Positions 10,425 to 21,424 of a stretch of DNA of 64,000 nucleotides are shown here, one piece after another; position 1 is the first letter of the stretch, and the number at the start of each line of letters is the position of its first letter. The DNA lies in the NCBI GenBank assembly GCA_037783415.1, contig JAZGTN010000037.1, positions 6,961,001 through 7,025,000 on the forward strand, written 5' to 3'. Made by a program: the position numbers and the translations under genes. Origin of the DNA: Leptasterias polaris. Its lineage: Eukaryota; Echinodermata; Asteroidea; Forcipulatida; Asteriidae. Below the pieces are notes generated by a model. It did no database searches and was not told where the DNA came from. It was given only the letters and a program-made list of their open reading frames with translations.

Positions 10425-10605
10425 ACTGGTCCCTCAGCTTTTGCACTTGTCCATAATTCATATTAAATGGGGATGCTTTTCAACACTGAGCTAGATGGTC
10501 GGACCACTTTTACACTTGGCTTGGAGTGAATTTTGACTGGTTCTTGGGTGTTTTAACTAGACTTTGGTCTGCAGATCACTTTTATTAGAGAACGCTGCAT
10601 GCTCT
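10425..10605. repeat. Dispersed repeat D, copy 2
   Basis: Shares the ordered blocks of copy 1 at 4590-4800: CTTGTCCATAATTCATATT, GAATTTTGACTGGTTC, GGTGTTTTAACTAGAC and TATTAGAGAACGCTGC. Confidence 0.5.
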
Positions 10606-11660
10606 GTTGATAAAGAAATCAGAATTTAACTACACTCCTCCATAATGTGTAGCTTGCCCGTTTCCTTTATAAAGTAAGTAAGCAAGCAACATTGGCAATT
10701 TGTCAAAGACCAGTACATATTTTGTATGACCCTGGAACATGAATTTAAACAGACATGTGAAATCCATCAATGGTGTCACCATAAAAATGTAGTAAACACA
10801 CATTATTTGTTTTCACTGGATCAAAGCTAATTGTTTTACTCATTTCTCAAAAAATAGCTTTTCATTTCAAGGCAAAAATATTTCATGTGAAATGTTACGC
10901 CATGGCCATCTTCAGGCCTTTACCATGTAAGTTATAAATGTAAATTTGGGAACATTCTTACCAATGTTTAGCAAAGTGCCATGCACACACTTTAAATGTC
11001 GCATGCATTCCAATCATGGCTTCTTTTTGATAGAACAGGTTTTAACACTGACATTGCCCTCCCCCACACTTGCTTACCATGTGGCAAATCAGTTATTCCA
11101 TACGTATCAAGGACTAACACAGGATATGCTAAGAAGAAGCAGACTTCCTCTTCAAATCTGTTACTTAATGACTTTATATTTTAGTTTTCTCCCCAAGTTT
11201 AATGTATGTGACAGGAAAAAACATGGTTTATTTTGGGAAATGACCTTGAAATATGTCAGTCCAGTGCATTTGATGCGATGGTCATCCACGAGCTTTAAAA
11301 GTGTTGAATATTGTTTTAGATTTGAATGTTACTTTTTTTTTAAAGAAAATGTTTCCACCATTTACATGATCATGCAGATTGTCTGCTTACAGCTAGCCTA
11401 CATGTACCTTCAGGTACAGCTGATCTTGTTAACCTAAATTTTCCTTCCAACATTCCAATGGGCTGTATAAATTAACAACTACCGGTACTCAACAAAAATG
11501 AGTTTAGCACTGGTTGAACATGTTAAAGTTGACATGAAACAGTCATTTTCTCATTTTATATTTTTTATTTTATGAAACAGACCAATCAAATCATCATGAC
11601 CTTCATGTGCATTAACCACCTTTACACAATTTGTAGTTTAACATTTCCACAGAGCCTGTT
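10606..11660. other. Spacer with one weak exon-like segment
   Basis: At 11037-11184 a frame after the AACAG acceptor reads GFNTDIALPHTCLPCGKSV and ends SSSNLLLNDFIF before a stop at 11182-11184. It could be a last exon on the + strand, but no partner exon was found. The rest is AT-rich spacer. Confidence 0.2.
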
Positions 11661-11677
11661 TGTTCAGTGGTTTAATT

Positions 11678-11710
11678 GGGGGGGGGGGGGGTTGGGGTGG
11701 GGGGGGGGGT
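11678..11710. repeat. Poly-G tracts
   Basis: Two long G runs separated by TTGGGGTGG. One of several G homopolymers in the window; able to form G-quadruplex. Confidence 0.85.
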
Positions 11711-11734
11711 TGGCAGCAGGAGGCTCCATACACA

Positions 11735-12180
11735 TAGTTCTTTTTTGCATCTGGGATAAAGAATACAATTTGGCTATTTTACCCTTATTGCAATGTGTAT
11801 TAACCCTCTTGCTGTCTGACCATTCAATATCATTCACTGTGGTTTTGAATGATAGATAAGCTATGCCAGCCTTGCAATATGATACCAAGAGGGAATGCAT
11901 GTACATGTACACAGTACACAGTTAGTTCTGTGCACAGTTGTGCCACCATACACAACTTTGGCAGTTGAATGGTTTCAAATGGTTGGTCAACTCACTTGAA
12001 AATGTTGCAAACAGTAGGAGGGTTAAGCACTGTATACTCAGTATTACCCAAGTTCTGTGAAAAAGATCCACAGGCAAATTACTCGGGTTGAATTCATACC
12101 TACGACCTTTGCATTGCTAGAGCAGATGTTTTACCACTAGACCCCTGAGTTAGCCCGATGGCTAGAGGCAGTTCGAATCC
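11735..12180 (-). mobile_element. SINE family S3, copy with a tRNA-like head at right
   Basis: Body words GCATCTGGGATAAAGAATA (11748), GCACTGTATACTCAGTATTA (12027) and AAAAGATCCACAGGCAAATT lead to a tRNA-like head read on the minus strand (GGTCTAGTGGTAAAACATCT; B box degraded). Same order of blocks as 12210-12425. Probably two overlapping, diverged copies. Confidence 0.5.
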
Positions 12181-12209
12181 ATGGCAGCGGGTACTGCAAA
12201 AAAGATGTT

Positions 12210-12425
12210 ATTTTTTGGCATCTGGGATAAAGAATATAATTTGTTTTTTTACCCTTACACCGATGTGTGTAAAGCACTTTATACACAGTATGTACTTTCC
12301 CCAGTTCTCTGAAAAAATCCACAGGAAAATAACTCGGGTGGGATTCGAACCCATGACCTTTGCATTGCTAGAGCAGATGTCTTCCCACTACATGCACTAG
12401 AGGCATTTTGAATTCATGGCAACGG
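12210..12425 (-). mobile_element. SINE family S3
   Basis: Minus orientation. The body TGGCATCTGGGATAAAGAA, ACCGATGTGTGTAAAGCACT and AAAAAATCCACAGGAAAATA is followed by a good B-box complement (GGGATTCGAACCCATGACC), and ends near 12410 with head sequence. The clearest S3 copy in the window; tRNA-derived SINE by its A/B-box layout. Confidence 0.6.
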
Positions 12426-12429
12426 GTAC

Positions 12430-12945
12430 CACAACAATTTAATAATAATAGATGTTATTTTTATAATTTTTTTGCATCAGGTTGATTTTTTTCACAGAAC
12501 TCTGGAAAGTACTGAGTATTTATACACTCTTGGAAGAAGTGAGTGTTTCTTAGATAAGATAAAACTCTTGAGAATTAAGTTTTAGCTTATTAGAAACAGT
12601 ATGCTCTGTCCATCGTCCGACCATTTTAACCTTTTCAATTGGTAATTGGAGGCTTTTGAAACATTTCAAAAGGAAATTAAGTCCAGGATCAGGGCACTCG
12701 AGGAAATGGCCTCCGCTGAATTTCTAGGCCTCTCGTTGTAGGATTCACGTACGTTTCCTTTAAGATGTAAACTGCCTGTTCCGTTTAACCTGGATCAGGA
12801 AATGTGTGTGGGTGGTTATGTTTGTATATAAACTGAGTTGGCATGTGTTTAATATTAACAAAATAAATCGACTAAGGGAGGAAAGTGTAGATTTTAGCGA
12901 TTTAGTCATTACAATTTCTCGTCGGAGATCAGTCCTGCTTGTCGT
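12430..12945. other. Spacer, nothing recognised
   Basis: No gene, RNA or repeat identified. Confidence 0.4.
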
Positions 12946-12948
12946 GCT

Positions 12949-13340
12949 TAAAGGGAGTGTATACCTTTGGTAATTTCTCCAGAAACTTAATTACCATAAA
13001 AAGTTACTTTGTAGGAAGCACTGCAGCTGTTGATAGCTTTTGAGAAAAGATTCTTTTCCAAGGAATGTGGTGTGTTTTTAGTATAAGGGGTTCAAAACAA
13101 TGTCAACCTGACGAATACTTATCAGATTGTGTCTATTAATTACGGATTATTCTTCCTGCGTTGACATAACCGCTCCAGATTTTCAGCGATGTCTCAAAAA
13201 CACTACCATCTTTTGAAATTAAATTGTCATAGGTTTGTTTTAATTTTTATTGTATCATTTAAATGCAAACATATTTCATTGTAGGATTAAAAAAAATTGA
13301 ACAGTTCCAAAATCCAAAGGTATGTAGTTCACCCTTAAGG
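12949..13340. mobile_element. Family C MITE (CTTAAAGGGAGTGTATACC)
   Basis: Starts CTTAAAGGGAGTGTATACCT and ends CCAAAGGTATGTAGTTCACC-like. The interior has GAAGCACTGCAGCTGTTGAT and TTTTGAGAAA, shared with 45410, 47560, 48500 and 54224. Inverted-repeat element without coding capacity. Confidence 0.6.
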
Positions 13341-13377
13341 GTTCCGAAAAAGAGGAAGAAGGATTCGGGGTTAGAGC

Positions 13378-13387
13378 CGGGCGGGGG

Positions 13388-13419
<32 letters not shown>
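13378..13419. repeat. Poly-G tract, about 30 consecutive G
   Basis: Longest homopolymer in the window, preceded by GGCGGGGGCG. Exact length is doubtful in any assembly. Confidence 0.85.
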
Positions 13420-13420
<1 letters not shown>

Positions 13421-13587
13421 GTCTAGTAGCTACTCCAACCTGCTTTTCTTTTACACCGGGATGTCATTTCTTTGACACTGCTGTAAATTTCTCCAGTTTT
13501 GTATTAATGCTTCTTAATCTACATGTAAGTGTGACGTGATTCCACTGTGAGCCACGCCCACTTCACACAGACTGGCTCCACTGATTA

Positions 13588-13894
13588 CCGGGACCCAATT
13601 TCACAGAGCTGGTATTAAAGCAGAAATTACTGCTTTTATTCTTAGCAGAAATGAGCAGGATACAATCACATGGTACACATGACATGATAGTTTGGCTGGT
13701 ATGTAACCTTATTCTCCCTGGTAATCATAATTTTGTTGTGCTGAGCTACTTTTTTTGCTTTTTAAAACATGAAAGAATAAAAATGAGCCCAGAAGCCTTT
13801 AGAAGTTACGTTGACTGGTGCCTGATAATTTCCGCTAAAAATAATTGTTGTCAACAAGTTTTTTCTGCTTAACAGCTTTATAAAATTGGGCCCC
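13588..13894. mobile_element. Family A MITE, full length
   Basis: Ends GGGACCCAATTTCACAGAGC and AACAGCTTTATAAAATTGGG CCCC are inverted copies. The interior has the TTTGGCTGGTATGTAACC segment typical of the family. Confidence 0.7.
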
Positions 13895-13934
13895 AGTGGC
13901 AAACAATACATGTAGGCCTACACAACAGTGCCAT

Positions 13935-14130
13935 TTTGAATACCTTGATATGTGTAAAGCACTATATACTCATTGCTTTCCTAAGTCCTGTGGAAAAAAT
14001 CCACAGGCATACTACACTACCATGACTACCCAGGTGGGGTTCAAAGCCATGGCCCTGCCACCATTCTAGAGCAGAAGTCTTACCACTACCAATTGAACAA
14101 ACCCGTGACAATTGAGGCCAGTTTGAATCC
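13935..14130 (-). mobile_element. SINE family S3, diverged
   Basis: Shares TGTGTAAAGCACTATATACT, CAATCC-type spacing, AAAAAATCCACAGGC and the head complement (TTCAAAGCCATGGCCCTGCC, AGAGCAGAAGTCTTACCACT). Confidence 0.55.
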
Positions 14131-14998
14131 TTTATAAATACTTTTCTTCTTCCCAAAAGTGCAATTTTGGTCAGTTACCTGGTTTTGCTCTACCCCTGTT
14201 TTTGTTTGTACTCCTTGCAAACCTTTGTTGTGTTATAATATCAGCACTTTAACATTTAAGGTTGACCCCAGTTGAGTGACTTCTTGAGTTGAACTTGCTG
14301 GGCCGCTTGAAGGCTTTCTTGGCAACCATGTCTCCCTTGGATTGTATTAATCCCTAATTGAACATCTTCCTGTTTCTCAACAAGTCCCTGGTCATTGCCC
14401 GACCCTTTGGGGGGGGGGGGGGTGTCAACCCTCTGGGGACACTGGACTGAGCCAAAGGTCCATGGGCTTCTCTTTGAGTTTATTAATAATAGGGATGTGT
14501 GATTAAGATAAAGGACAGCCAAGTACTGAGGGGGCTTATTTATTAAGGGTTCATGAAGAGAATGCTTTTTAATTAGAGGGTCACTGGCTATAGATTGATG
14601 GCCATCAGTCATGTCAGTGCTAGTCGTAGGAGCTTATGTAAGCGTGTTGCAACTTTTATACTCCTGGCAGATCTTGTGTATGTATGTTGACTATAGGCCT
14701 GCACTCTTTGGATCCGCATTTGCAGGTATGACATATTGTTTTGAATTTTGTAGTGACCATTTGCCAACTTTTTATAACCATTGTGCAGACCAGTAAATTG
14801 GCAAGTCTAGGATTTTGTATTCATTCTTTTTTATTCTCACAAAAGTCTTGTAAGGTTTTGAACATAGCAGAAGCCCTAAGATCTTGTGAAATTTGTCCCA
14901 GGTGTAGTAAAGGCCATCTTGTTTAAATCTTTGATTCTACATGTACTTCAAATAAAGACCTTACTCTCCCCAGTAGTCCTAGTTAGTTAGAAGCCATA
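14131..14998. other. Spacer with a poly-G run
   Basis: G run at 14408-14422. A minus-strand frame at 14256-14400 (GLVEKQEDVQLGINTIQG..) looks mildly protein-like but lacks a good acceptor and a donor. No gene supported. Confidence 0.35.
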
Positions 14999-14999
14999 C

Positions 15000-15165
15000 A
15001 GGGTCCAATTTCATAGCGATGCTTACCACAGTATTCTACGCTTACAGCGCCTTGTAAAGCGCACAAATCTATGGGCAGTGAGCGTAGTGTTTCACGGTAA
15101 GCAGTTGACCGTGATATATGTATGCTGTTGGCTAACCACAGGCTAACCACAGGCTAACCATGCAC
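15000..15165. repeat. Family A-like end and short tandem repeat
   Basis: GGGTCCAATTTCATAGCGAT at 15000 resembles a family A terminus. GGCTAACCACA repeats three times at 15129-15160. Confidence 0.45.
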
Positions 15166-15915
15166 AGTCTAACACAACAGCATGAATTTAATTTGACTTC
15201 TATCCTCTCATCATCAAGATGTACATTGTGGGTCTTTAGATTTCACACCTAACAGGTCCATCTTCCATGAGTCTTAACTCTAATGCTACAATGTCATACG
15301 TACGACTGCCTACATAGTGTAATTTACTTAATGAATTATAATTTGGCTGTCGAGGACAGCATTATTGATTTGGCAATCATCGTTGGAGTGATTGCACCCC
15401 TGGCAACTTGTCAACTAATTGCGCATCATCATGTAATGAGAAAGTGCTGAAGTCTTTGAGTTTGTCCTTCTTTGCACAAACAGGATTAAACAACTTCCAT
15501 AAGGCGTCAACTACACTCTATGAAATCTCATGTGCACAACTAATGTACACTGTGACATGAAAGCAATGATACAAACTGTCAGATTATGAAGTCACGTACA
15601 GTTCATGATAAATATCACTAATAACAACAAGTACTGTTGTCTTTGCACTTCCAGGTAAACACTGGCAAGGATGTGATCATGCATGCCCCTGCCATGGTCT
15701 ACTGGTGGTGTGAAACAAACCGATGAGCCGAGTAAGCCAGGAGCCATCCAGATCAGGGTGATCCGCTTTATTGGTTCCTTACTGCCTTCTTGTTGAGCCG
15801 TCATATATTGCCTTGCCGTTTTCATGCCATTTCTTGTTAGGGTGAGAGCAACTGAACCTGGACGTAAAATTTATCTGACTGCACATCATCGGGTAAGTGC
15901 CTTACAACGATTAGA
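15166..15915. other. Spacer with an ambiguous exon-like segment
   Basis: After the acceptor CTTTGCACTTCCAG (ending 15651) two + frames look protein-like in turn (NTGKDVIMHAPAMVYWW; GVKQTDEPSKPGAIQIRV), and the minus strand is also open. No single frame is supported by both splice sites, so no gene is called. Confidence 0.25.
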
Positions 15916-15919
15916 AGTA

Positions 15920-16215
15920 GAGATCAGCTTTGGTTCATTCCCATGAAAAAGTGCATCTTTGAGATATTAAAGTATGATTTTTGTAAAGATGTTTGTAGGG
16001 TTAAAGATTGGTTCTTGCTTAAATAGAGGCCCTTAGGCAAACTATAAAGAAATATGCCATATTGTGAAAGTTTCAGCTGAATACAGTGTCTACTTGCTAA
16101 AAAAACAGCTTGAAAAAACTGTCACAGTACTTTCACAAAGCGTCGAGTCTATACGTTTAGCAAGGTGACAGCGGGTACCAACTGCATCATTTTACTTCGA
16201 ATGGAATCCTTTCTT
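15920..16215. repeat. Dispersed repeat E, copy 1
   Basis: GTGAAAGTTTCAGCTGAATA and TTTAGCAAGGTGACAGCGGG occur in the same order at 20960-21420, and inverted at about 41137-41300 and 45600-45780. Confidence 0.6.
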
Positions 16216-17685
16216 AAAAATACTATCAATACACCTGTAGCTGGCACAGTGCTTTTCACATATGGTAATGTTTGAAGTATTTACCAATCTACATGTATGA
16301 CCTTACCTTTAACTGCTACAGTACATGCCTGCAATTTCATGACAGGTCATGTTGGTATCACCAATGCCTTGGTCTCTGTGCCCCTTACATGTTCCAGTGG
16401 ACTTTCTGACTTCTTGGTAGAAGTACCATTAATAAAATTCCAGGCATACAATCATTTGTTCCAACAACACTATTTAAATTTGTGATAATTCCCCACATTT
16501 TTGGGACACGCACACCCACCCAAATTGTTGGATTACAAAATTTTGTTACTGTGTTTTTTCCTTGAAATTTTTTTTGTTTTATTGACAAACTTATTTATTA
16601 TTATTATTATCTTTGACCAACCCACCCACATTTTAGAAGGAAAAACATATCAACATTTTAGATTTTGCAATATTTTGGTAAAATTATGGGAAAAAATACC
16701 CCATTACAGTGACTTTAAGCAACGAGCTGTGACCGGCAAAATACATGAAGCATTATTTCATGACATAATTTGCATTTTTATTTTTATAGACACCCATGCA
16801 CTGATGACACTTTCAGTCCAAGGTCTGCTTTTTTGGCAGTCAAATTGCGTATTAAGTAATAAATAGTGAGTTTGCAAATTATGCATGCTTGTTGCCCCTA
16901 ATCGCATATGAAAGCAATAACACACAGGGAAACTGACCCCCCAAATGGCACAACCAATAATTAGTGTGGTGATGCCAGGTTAATTAGGTCAAAGAGTTTT
17001 GTATTGACAAAAATATTACCTATGATTATAACTTAAAATTACTTTTGTAAGGAGATATTGAAGTCACCCCCTTTAACAGGTAAATATTATCTCAGCCTAC
17101 GGGCCGGCAATCAATTCCTTCATTAAAATGAAAATGTTTATTTGCAGAAAAAATATCCAATGGGATGGAATGTACATAGAGTAGTGAAACTTACAAAGTC
17201 CATTACTGCTCCAATTATTTCACAAGTTTGGTTGTTTGTTCAACAAGCGAGGGGGTGATTGATAATCATTGAACAGGCTTCTTTAATGGACTCAAAGATT
17301 ATCACCGGCAATGAAGAAGTCACGGTCACGGTATTCACACGAAACAGACAAATAGGAAATCAAATTAAGAAAATAAATTACTCTGCGATGTAAATAATTT
17401 GGATAATGAATAATAAGACATTTGGCAATTAGTGTTTTAAAAAGTCATGATCTACATATCTCGTTTGCTCTGACTTACGCAAGGTTATAACTGACATTCT
17501 TGGGCAGTATTTAAATCTTAAAGATGTGTTTTGGTTTTTTTTCGCAGCAGCTGTATTGTTTCTCTCTGCAGAAACCTATTGACATATTCTTTTGGTCCAT
17601 TAGGCAACTTAGGGCGATATTTTCTCTATACATTAGGCTGTAATTTCACGGCCTGCTTCCAAGGCATGTGCAATGTTATTCTAAG
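16216..17685. other. Spacer, nothing recognised
   Basis: Open frames at 16297-16485 and 16501-16866 have no motifs; the second is low-complexity. No supported gene. Confidence 0.4.
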
Positions 17686-17687
17686 CT

Positions 17688-17945
17688 GGGCCCAATTTCA
17701 TAGAGCTAAATTTACAAAAAAATATTGCTTAATAATTTTCTGCTAAGTAAACAAAAGCCGGATACCAGGTGAGATCATGTATTGAGTGTGACACTATTTT
17801 GGCTGGTGGCCTTATTCTGGTTAGGTGTGTTGTGCATACATTTGTGCTTAAGCAGCATATGTACATGTATGTAGCTGTTCCATAATGAGAGCTGCAAAAC
17901 GGTAAGCAAATTTGTCTGCTTACTGCAGCAAACAAATTTGCTCAA
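17688..17945. mobile_element. Family A MITE
   Basis: Starts GGGCCCAATTTCATAGAGCT. The interior has GGATACCAGGTGAGATCATG and ATTTTGGCTGGTGGCC, shared with 50645-50834. The right end is degraded (TTTGTGCTTAAGCAGC near 17840). Confidence 0.6.
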
Positions 17946-18234
17946 GCCTAATCGTATTTTACAGGTTAGATTTCACTGTGGATTTGCATTGTTATATTAC
18001 ACATGTTACATGCTGTATGTCATTTATTTGCTTGAGAAAGCACTGAAAGGTTAGCATGCCTTTTCCTCATGTTCCTGTGCTTACGGTTATCAGACCCCAT
18101 GAAATTGAAATTGCACAATAAGCGCAAAATTGGCTGTTAAGCGGCTTTGTGATATCAGGCCCCGTAGATCAATGGAATTTATGAAAAAGTAAATAAAAAA
18201 CAATGCACAAAATGCTTGTGTATGAGTCTGCACA

Positions 18235-18352
18235 TTCAAACATTGGGTTGGACACATTGAATGTCATGACTGGGATTCGAACCTGCACCTTGATGACTTA
18301 GCCATCAGAACTTGGAGTCCAGTGCACTAGACCGCTCGACCATGACACTGCC
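18235..18352 (-). mobile_element. tRNA-Leu-like SINE head
   Basis: Read on the minus strand: TGTCATGGTCGAGCGGTCTA, then GCACTGGACTCCAAGTTCTG, a long variable arm and GCAGGTTCGAATCCCAGTCA, with a complementary acceptor end. The A box, long variable arm and B box resemble tRNA-Leu, but the anticodon loop is one base too long. A SINE head or pseudo-tRNA is more likely than a working tRNA. Confidence 0.5.
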
Positions 18353-18683
18353 ATTACACAAGGTTCAACCCCACTTGCAATCCTCCCTGAGCAAGATCTA
18401 ATGAATACTTAAAATTCAGGACTTTTATTAACAAGGAACACAGGATGCACCCAGGGACGGAGCATACATAGTTGCTGCTAAGAAAACTCACAATAATTCC
18501 GTGCATGTGTATACATGTACATGTACATAATATTTTATGTAATAACTGCATTGACATGATTGAGGATTTATAACCAGGATAACAGAAACAAAATTTGGTT
18601 TGACAATACATAGTACACCGATGTGTGAAGAGCAATATTGGGCAATGTTACAAGTACTCATCTCTTCATGCTTTCCTGAGTCT

Positions 18684-18815
18684 TGCAGAAAACTGATACA
18701 TTGCTAACATCCTCAGTACATGAAAATGATTCTTTATCCCCTAATGCAATGCAGAAAACTGATACATTGCTAACATCCTCAGTACATGAAAATGATTCTT
18801 TATCCCCTAATGCAA
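18684..18815. repeat. 66-bp tandem duplication
   Basis: Two near-identical copies, 18684-18749 and 18750-18815, beginning TGCAGAAAACTGATACATTG. The identity suggests a recent duplication. Confidence 0.9.
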
Positions 18816-18887
18816 TTATTACAGATCCATTATATTGTTTGTGGTAACTGCTACTAGCTGTGGGATTTGAACTGGCTTCTCCTAACC

Positions 18888-19155
18888 AGGCGTGCTCAAA
18901 GCCTCACTGGGCATGCTCGGTGCCTCACGGGGTGTGCTCGGTGCCTCACGGGGTGTGCTTGGTGCCTCACGGGGCGTGCTCAGTGCCTCACCGGGTGTGC
19001 TCGGTGCCTCACCGGGTGTGCTTGGTGCCTCACCAGGCGTGCTCAGTGCCTCAATGGGTGTGCTTGGTGCCTCACCGGGCATGCTCAGTGCCTCACTGGG
19101 CATGCTAGATGCCTCACCGGGCATGCTCGGTGCCTCAGCGGGCGTGCTCGGTGGT
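18888..19155. repeat. 21-bp minisatellite, about 12 copies
   Basis: The unit GTGCTCGGTGCCTCACGGG plus two bases repeats with point variation. Since 21 is a multiple of three and units lack stops, several frames on both strands stay open and spell 7-residue repeats. This is a property of the unit, not evidence of a protein. Confidence 0.9.
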
Positions 19156-19659
19156 TTAATGGTTAGTTTATTCGCTCTAGAATGTGGGACCATGGGTTCT
19201 AATTAGGCCACATTTGGGATGAAAACAAAAACAAAAAGTGCATGATTTGGCCAGGATTTATTATTTTTCATTTTGATCAGGGCTATCAAAATAAGCAAGC
19301 AAGGTTGAAATGAGTTTCTTTTAAAATATATTTTCTGAATTTTGACATATTTTAGGTGGAAACATTTCTCTGGAGGATTGGCATGGGTACCAACTTTATA
19401 TTAGGTGAGTATTTTTTTAACCAATCCTTTAATTTATTTTAAGGGTTTTTTTTCGCTCAGGGATGATGAAATAGTTTTTTGTCATCAAGAAGACCAAGGT
19501 AGATTGGGTAGTACCTTTTGACTTCATCATGTTTCAACAAAAGCTGAAGACATGTTGTTTCTTCACCTTTACGTCAATTGTTGATTTTAGGCATGACCCA
19601 GAAATCCATTGATTGTCATGCAGATGAGTTGGGTTTGAATCTTTTTTTCTCAGGGGGCG

Positions 19660-20115
19660 GGGGGGAGCTTTTATTCAATTAAACATACACCGTTTTGCAA
19701 ATTACAACAAATGTAACAACAAAGATAAACTAAATTAAATATTACATAGAGTAGAGAATATGTCCCATTTCAAATTTGGCGAGTTTGTCATTTGTGATGC
19801 AAATGAATTTTTCTAATTGAATGTACCGTTTAAGCTCTTTTTTGAATGATATAAAAGGTGGTTTACTGCAGTTCATCTTCATTCTATAAATATTGGTAAC
19901 GGCCTAGCAGTAAAACTAAATTAAAGGCTGTAATTTTCTTATTCAGAGTACCAAATAGTTTGGCCTCATGGTCTAAAAAACATTGATATTCAGTTCATCC
20001 TTGATCCACCTATTGATTTCAGTCCAAAATTACGTAGAAAACTCCGTACAAAATAGGTGGATCAGGGTTTCACTCTCAAAATGACAGAAGGAACATAAAT
20101 TTGGTTTGAATCTTT
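19660..20115 (-). pseudogene. L1/Tx1-like LINE, C-terminal fragment of the RT protein
   Basis: On the minus strand a decayed frame reads CSFCHFESETLIHLFC, later RWIKDELNIN, IYRMKMNCSKPPFISF and KKELKRYIQLEKF, the C-terminal zinc-knuckle and tail of L1-like reverse transcriptase proteins. It resembles the CFFCNEKPEKLLHLFWEC part of the LINE at 36 kb. Stops interrupt the frame. Only the 3' part is present, as expected from 5' truncation. Confidence 0.6.
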
Positions 20116-20164
20116 GTACATTGATGTGAGGTTGGGTTGTTCTATCAACTGTTCAAATTTAACC

Positions 20165-20275
20165 TTCGAGAAAGACTCAGCTATGGTCAAAACGTTAGGC
20201 CATTAATTTTGTTTTGTTTTTATACCACAGGTCCTTTTGGTTGGAAAGCAGTTTGCAACAGCTATTTCTATTTTT
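20165..20275. repeat. Dispersed repeat F, copy 1
   Basis: AACCTTCGAGAAAGACTCAG, AAAACGTTAGGCC and ACCACAGGTCCTTTTGGTTG recur inverted at 39540-39642 and, more diverged, at 30180-30290. The AGAAAGACT..CGAAACGTCAGG layout is common in marine invertebrate repeats; class unknown. Confidence 0.6.
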
Positions 20276-20431
20276 TTTTTTTACTAAGCCGATAGCCATG
20301 AGATTCAAAATATTATTTTTTAGCTTGAAGCTTTTAACTAAAGACATTACAGACTAACTTTTAAAAATATTTATCTTCTTTTGTGCTGATAAAAACTTTA
20401 TTCCCTCTTGATATATCCTCTCACCAGAATT

Positions 20432-20605
20432 ATGAACAGCGCCCCCAACCATGTCAACAAGGGCATGCCGCACTGCGATGGCAGCAACATTGTTTACATT
20501 CCTGCTTGTTCCCACCTCCGGCCACGGTCCAACTCTGAAGGTAGCGACGTACAACTTGTGGAATATCATGTTCAACTGGGACGTGAGGAAATACCACATT
20601 GCTAG
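20432..20605 (+). promoter_or_regulatory. Overlapping upstream ORF at the EEP gene start
   Basis: ATG at 20432 (AATTATGAAC, A at -3) lies 19 bases before the main ATG in another frame and stays open through exon 1 to a stop at 20603-20605. If the mRNA starts upstream of 20432, ribosomes could initiate here and miss the main start, lowering expression. The effect is inferred; the overlap is direct. Confidence 0.35.
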
Positions 20606-20609
20606 CATG
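20451..20609 (+). CDS. Exon 1: signal peptide and first EEP motif (residues 1-53)
   Basis: 53 codons ending in a GTATGT donor, phase 0. The ATG at 20451 has A at -3. A second in-frame ATG at codon 10 (GCGATGG) has a stronger context and would put the start directly before the hydrophobic run AATLFTFLLV, a classic signal peptide with a likely cut near SGHG. The motif VATYNLWN (residues 31-38) is the opening EEP strand with its conserved Asn35. A CACCAG acceptor at 20427 suggests that the exon begins at 20428 after a 5' untranslated exon. An out-of-frame ATG at 20432 opens a reading frame that overlaps the start. No promoter is visible nearby; a LINE fragment and other repeats lie immediately upstream. 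Confidence 0.82.
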
Positions 20610-20959
20610 GTATGTATCAAACCACGACAGTCATTGAAACCAAAAAGTTGGGAGGGGGGGGTGGGGTTCCATTTAACCTGACAAAACCGCAGCACCTAGA
20701 AAGAATTACACCGATGTTGCGGAGAGGTTTATTGAGAAATCTGGAATTTGAATGTTATTGGGCACACATGTATGACCCTGTTAATGGGTGGGAAGATGCA
20801 ATGTGGACTACTCCAGAAAGGGTGAAAAGGTGAGGAACCTCTCCGAGGAGGGTTCACATGTCTGAGTGGTAAAAGGACAGTGTGCCTGTTCTTCTCAATC
20901 AACTACGGTTTAAGGAAAATCCTTACTGGCAAGATTTATGAATGGAGGTCTAGTTTTCA

Positions 20960-21420
20960 AAGAAAGTATTTCTTGTACCGCCAAAACCTGTTCAATGTTC
21001 AAGTTATATGTAGGGTCATGAATCGGGTTTTGTCAGTGTAATGCTGATTTATAGGTCAAATTATCAAGATAGATGCAATGAAAGTCACATGTGAAAGTTT
21101 CAGCTGAATGCAGTGTCAACTTGTTGAGAAAACAGCCAAAATCTGTCCGGTATTTTCATCAAGAATGTTGAATCCATCCGGTTTAGCAAGGTGACAGCGG
21201 GCACCAACTGCTTCTCTGGCCGCAGCATTCATAAACGAAAACCAGGGAAATTTGAATGTCCAAAAGCCTCCTTTAAGCAACCTTTGGAGATACAGACTTG
21301 TCGACATACTTTCTTTTATTTCGAAAAAACAGGGGCACTTCAGACCAAATAATTTTGCAGGATGCTTACTACCATTACCATGCATCTTTATAACATACAC
21401 GTCATTACCAATATGTCCCT
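20960..21420. repeat. Dispersed repeat E, copy 2
   Basis: GTGAAAGTTTCAGCTGAATG (21090) and TTTAGCAAGGTGACAGCGGG (21181) match copy 1. It ends against the family B MITE at 21425. Confidence 0.6.
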
Positions 21421-21424
21421 ACCT

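Noticed and set aside
10946..11437. 163-codon + strand open frame
   Set aside because: Composition follows AT-rich background; another frame of the same stretch looks more protein-like.
14256..14612. 118-codon minus-strand frame with GLVEKQEDVQLGINTIQG
   Set aside because: Mildly protein-like, but it has no convincing acceptor or donor and crosses a poly-G tract.
18235..18352. Functional tRNA-Leu gene on the minus strand
   Set aside because: The anticodon loop is one base too long and similar heads occur attached to SINE bodies; treated as a SINE head.
18860..19206. Open frames of 82-104 codons with 7-residue repeats on both strands
   Set aside because: They arise because the minisatellite unit is 21 bp and stop-free; several frames are open at once and there are no splice or start signals.
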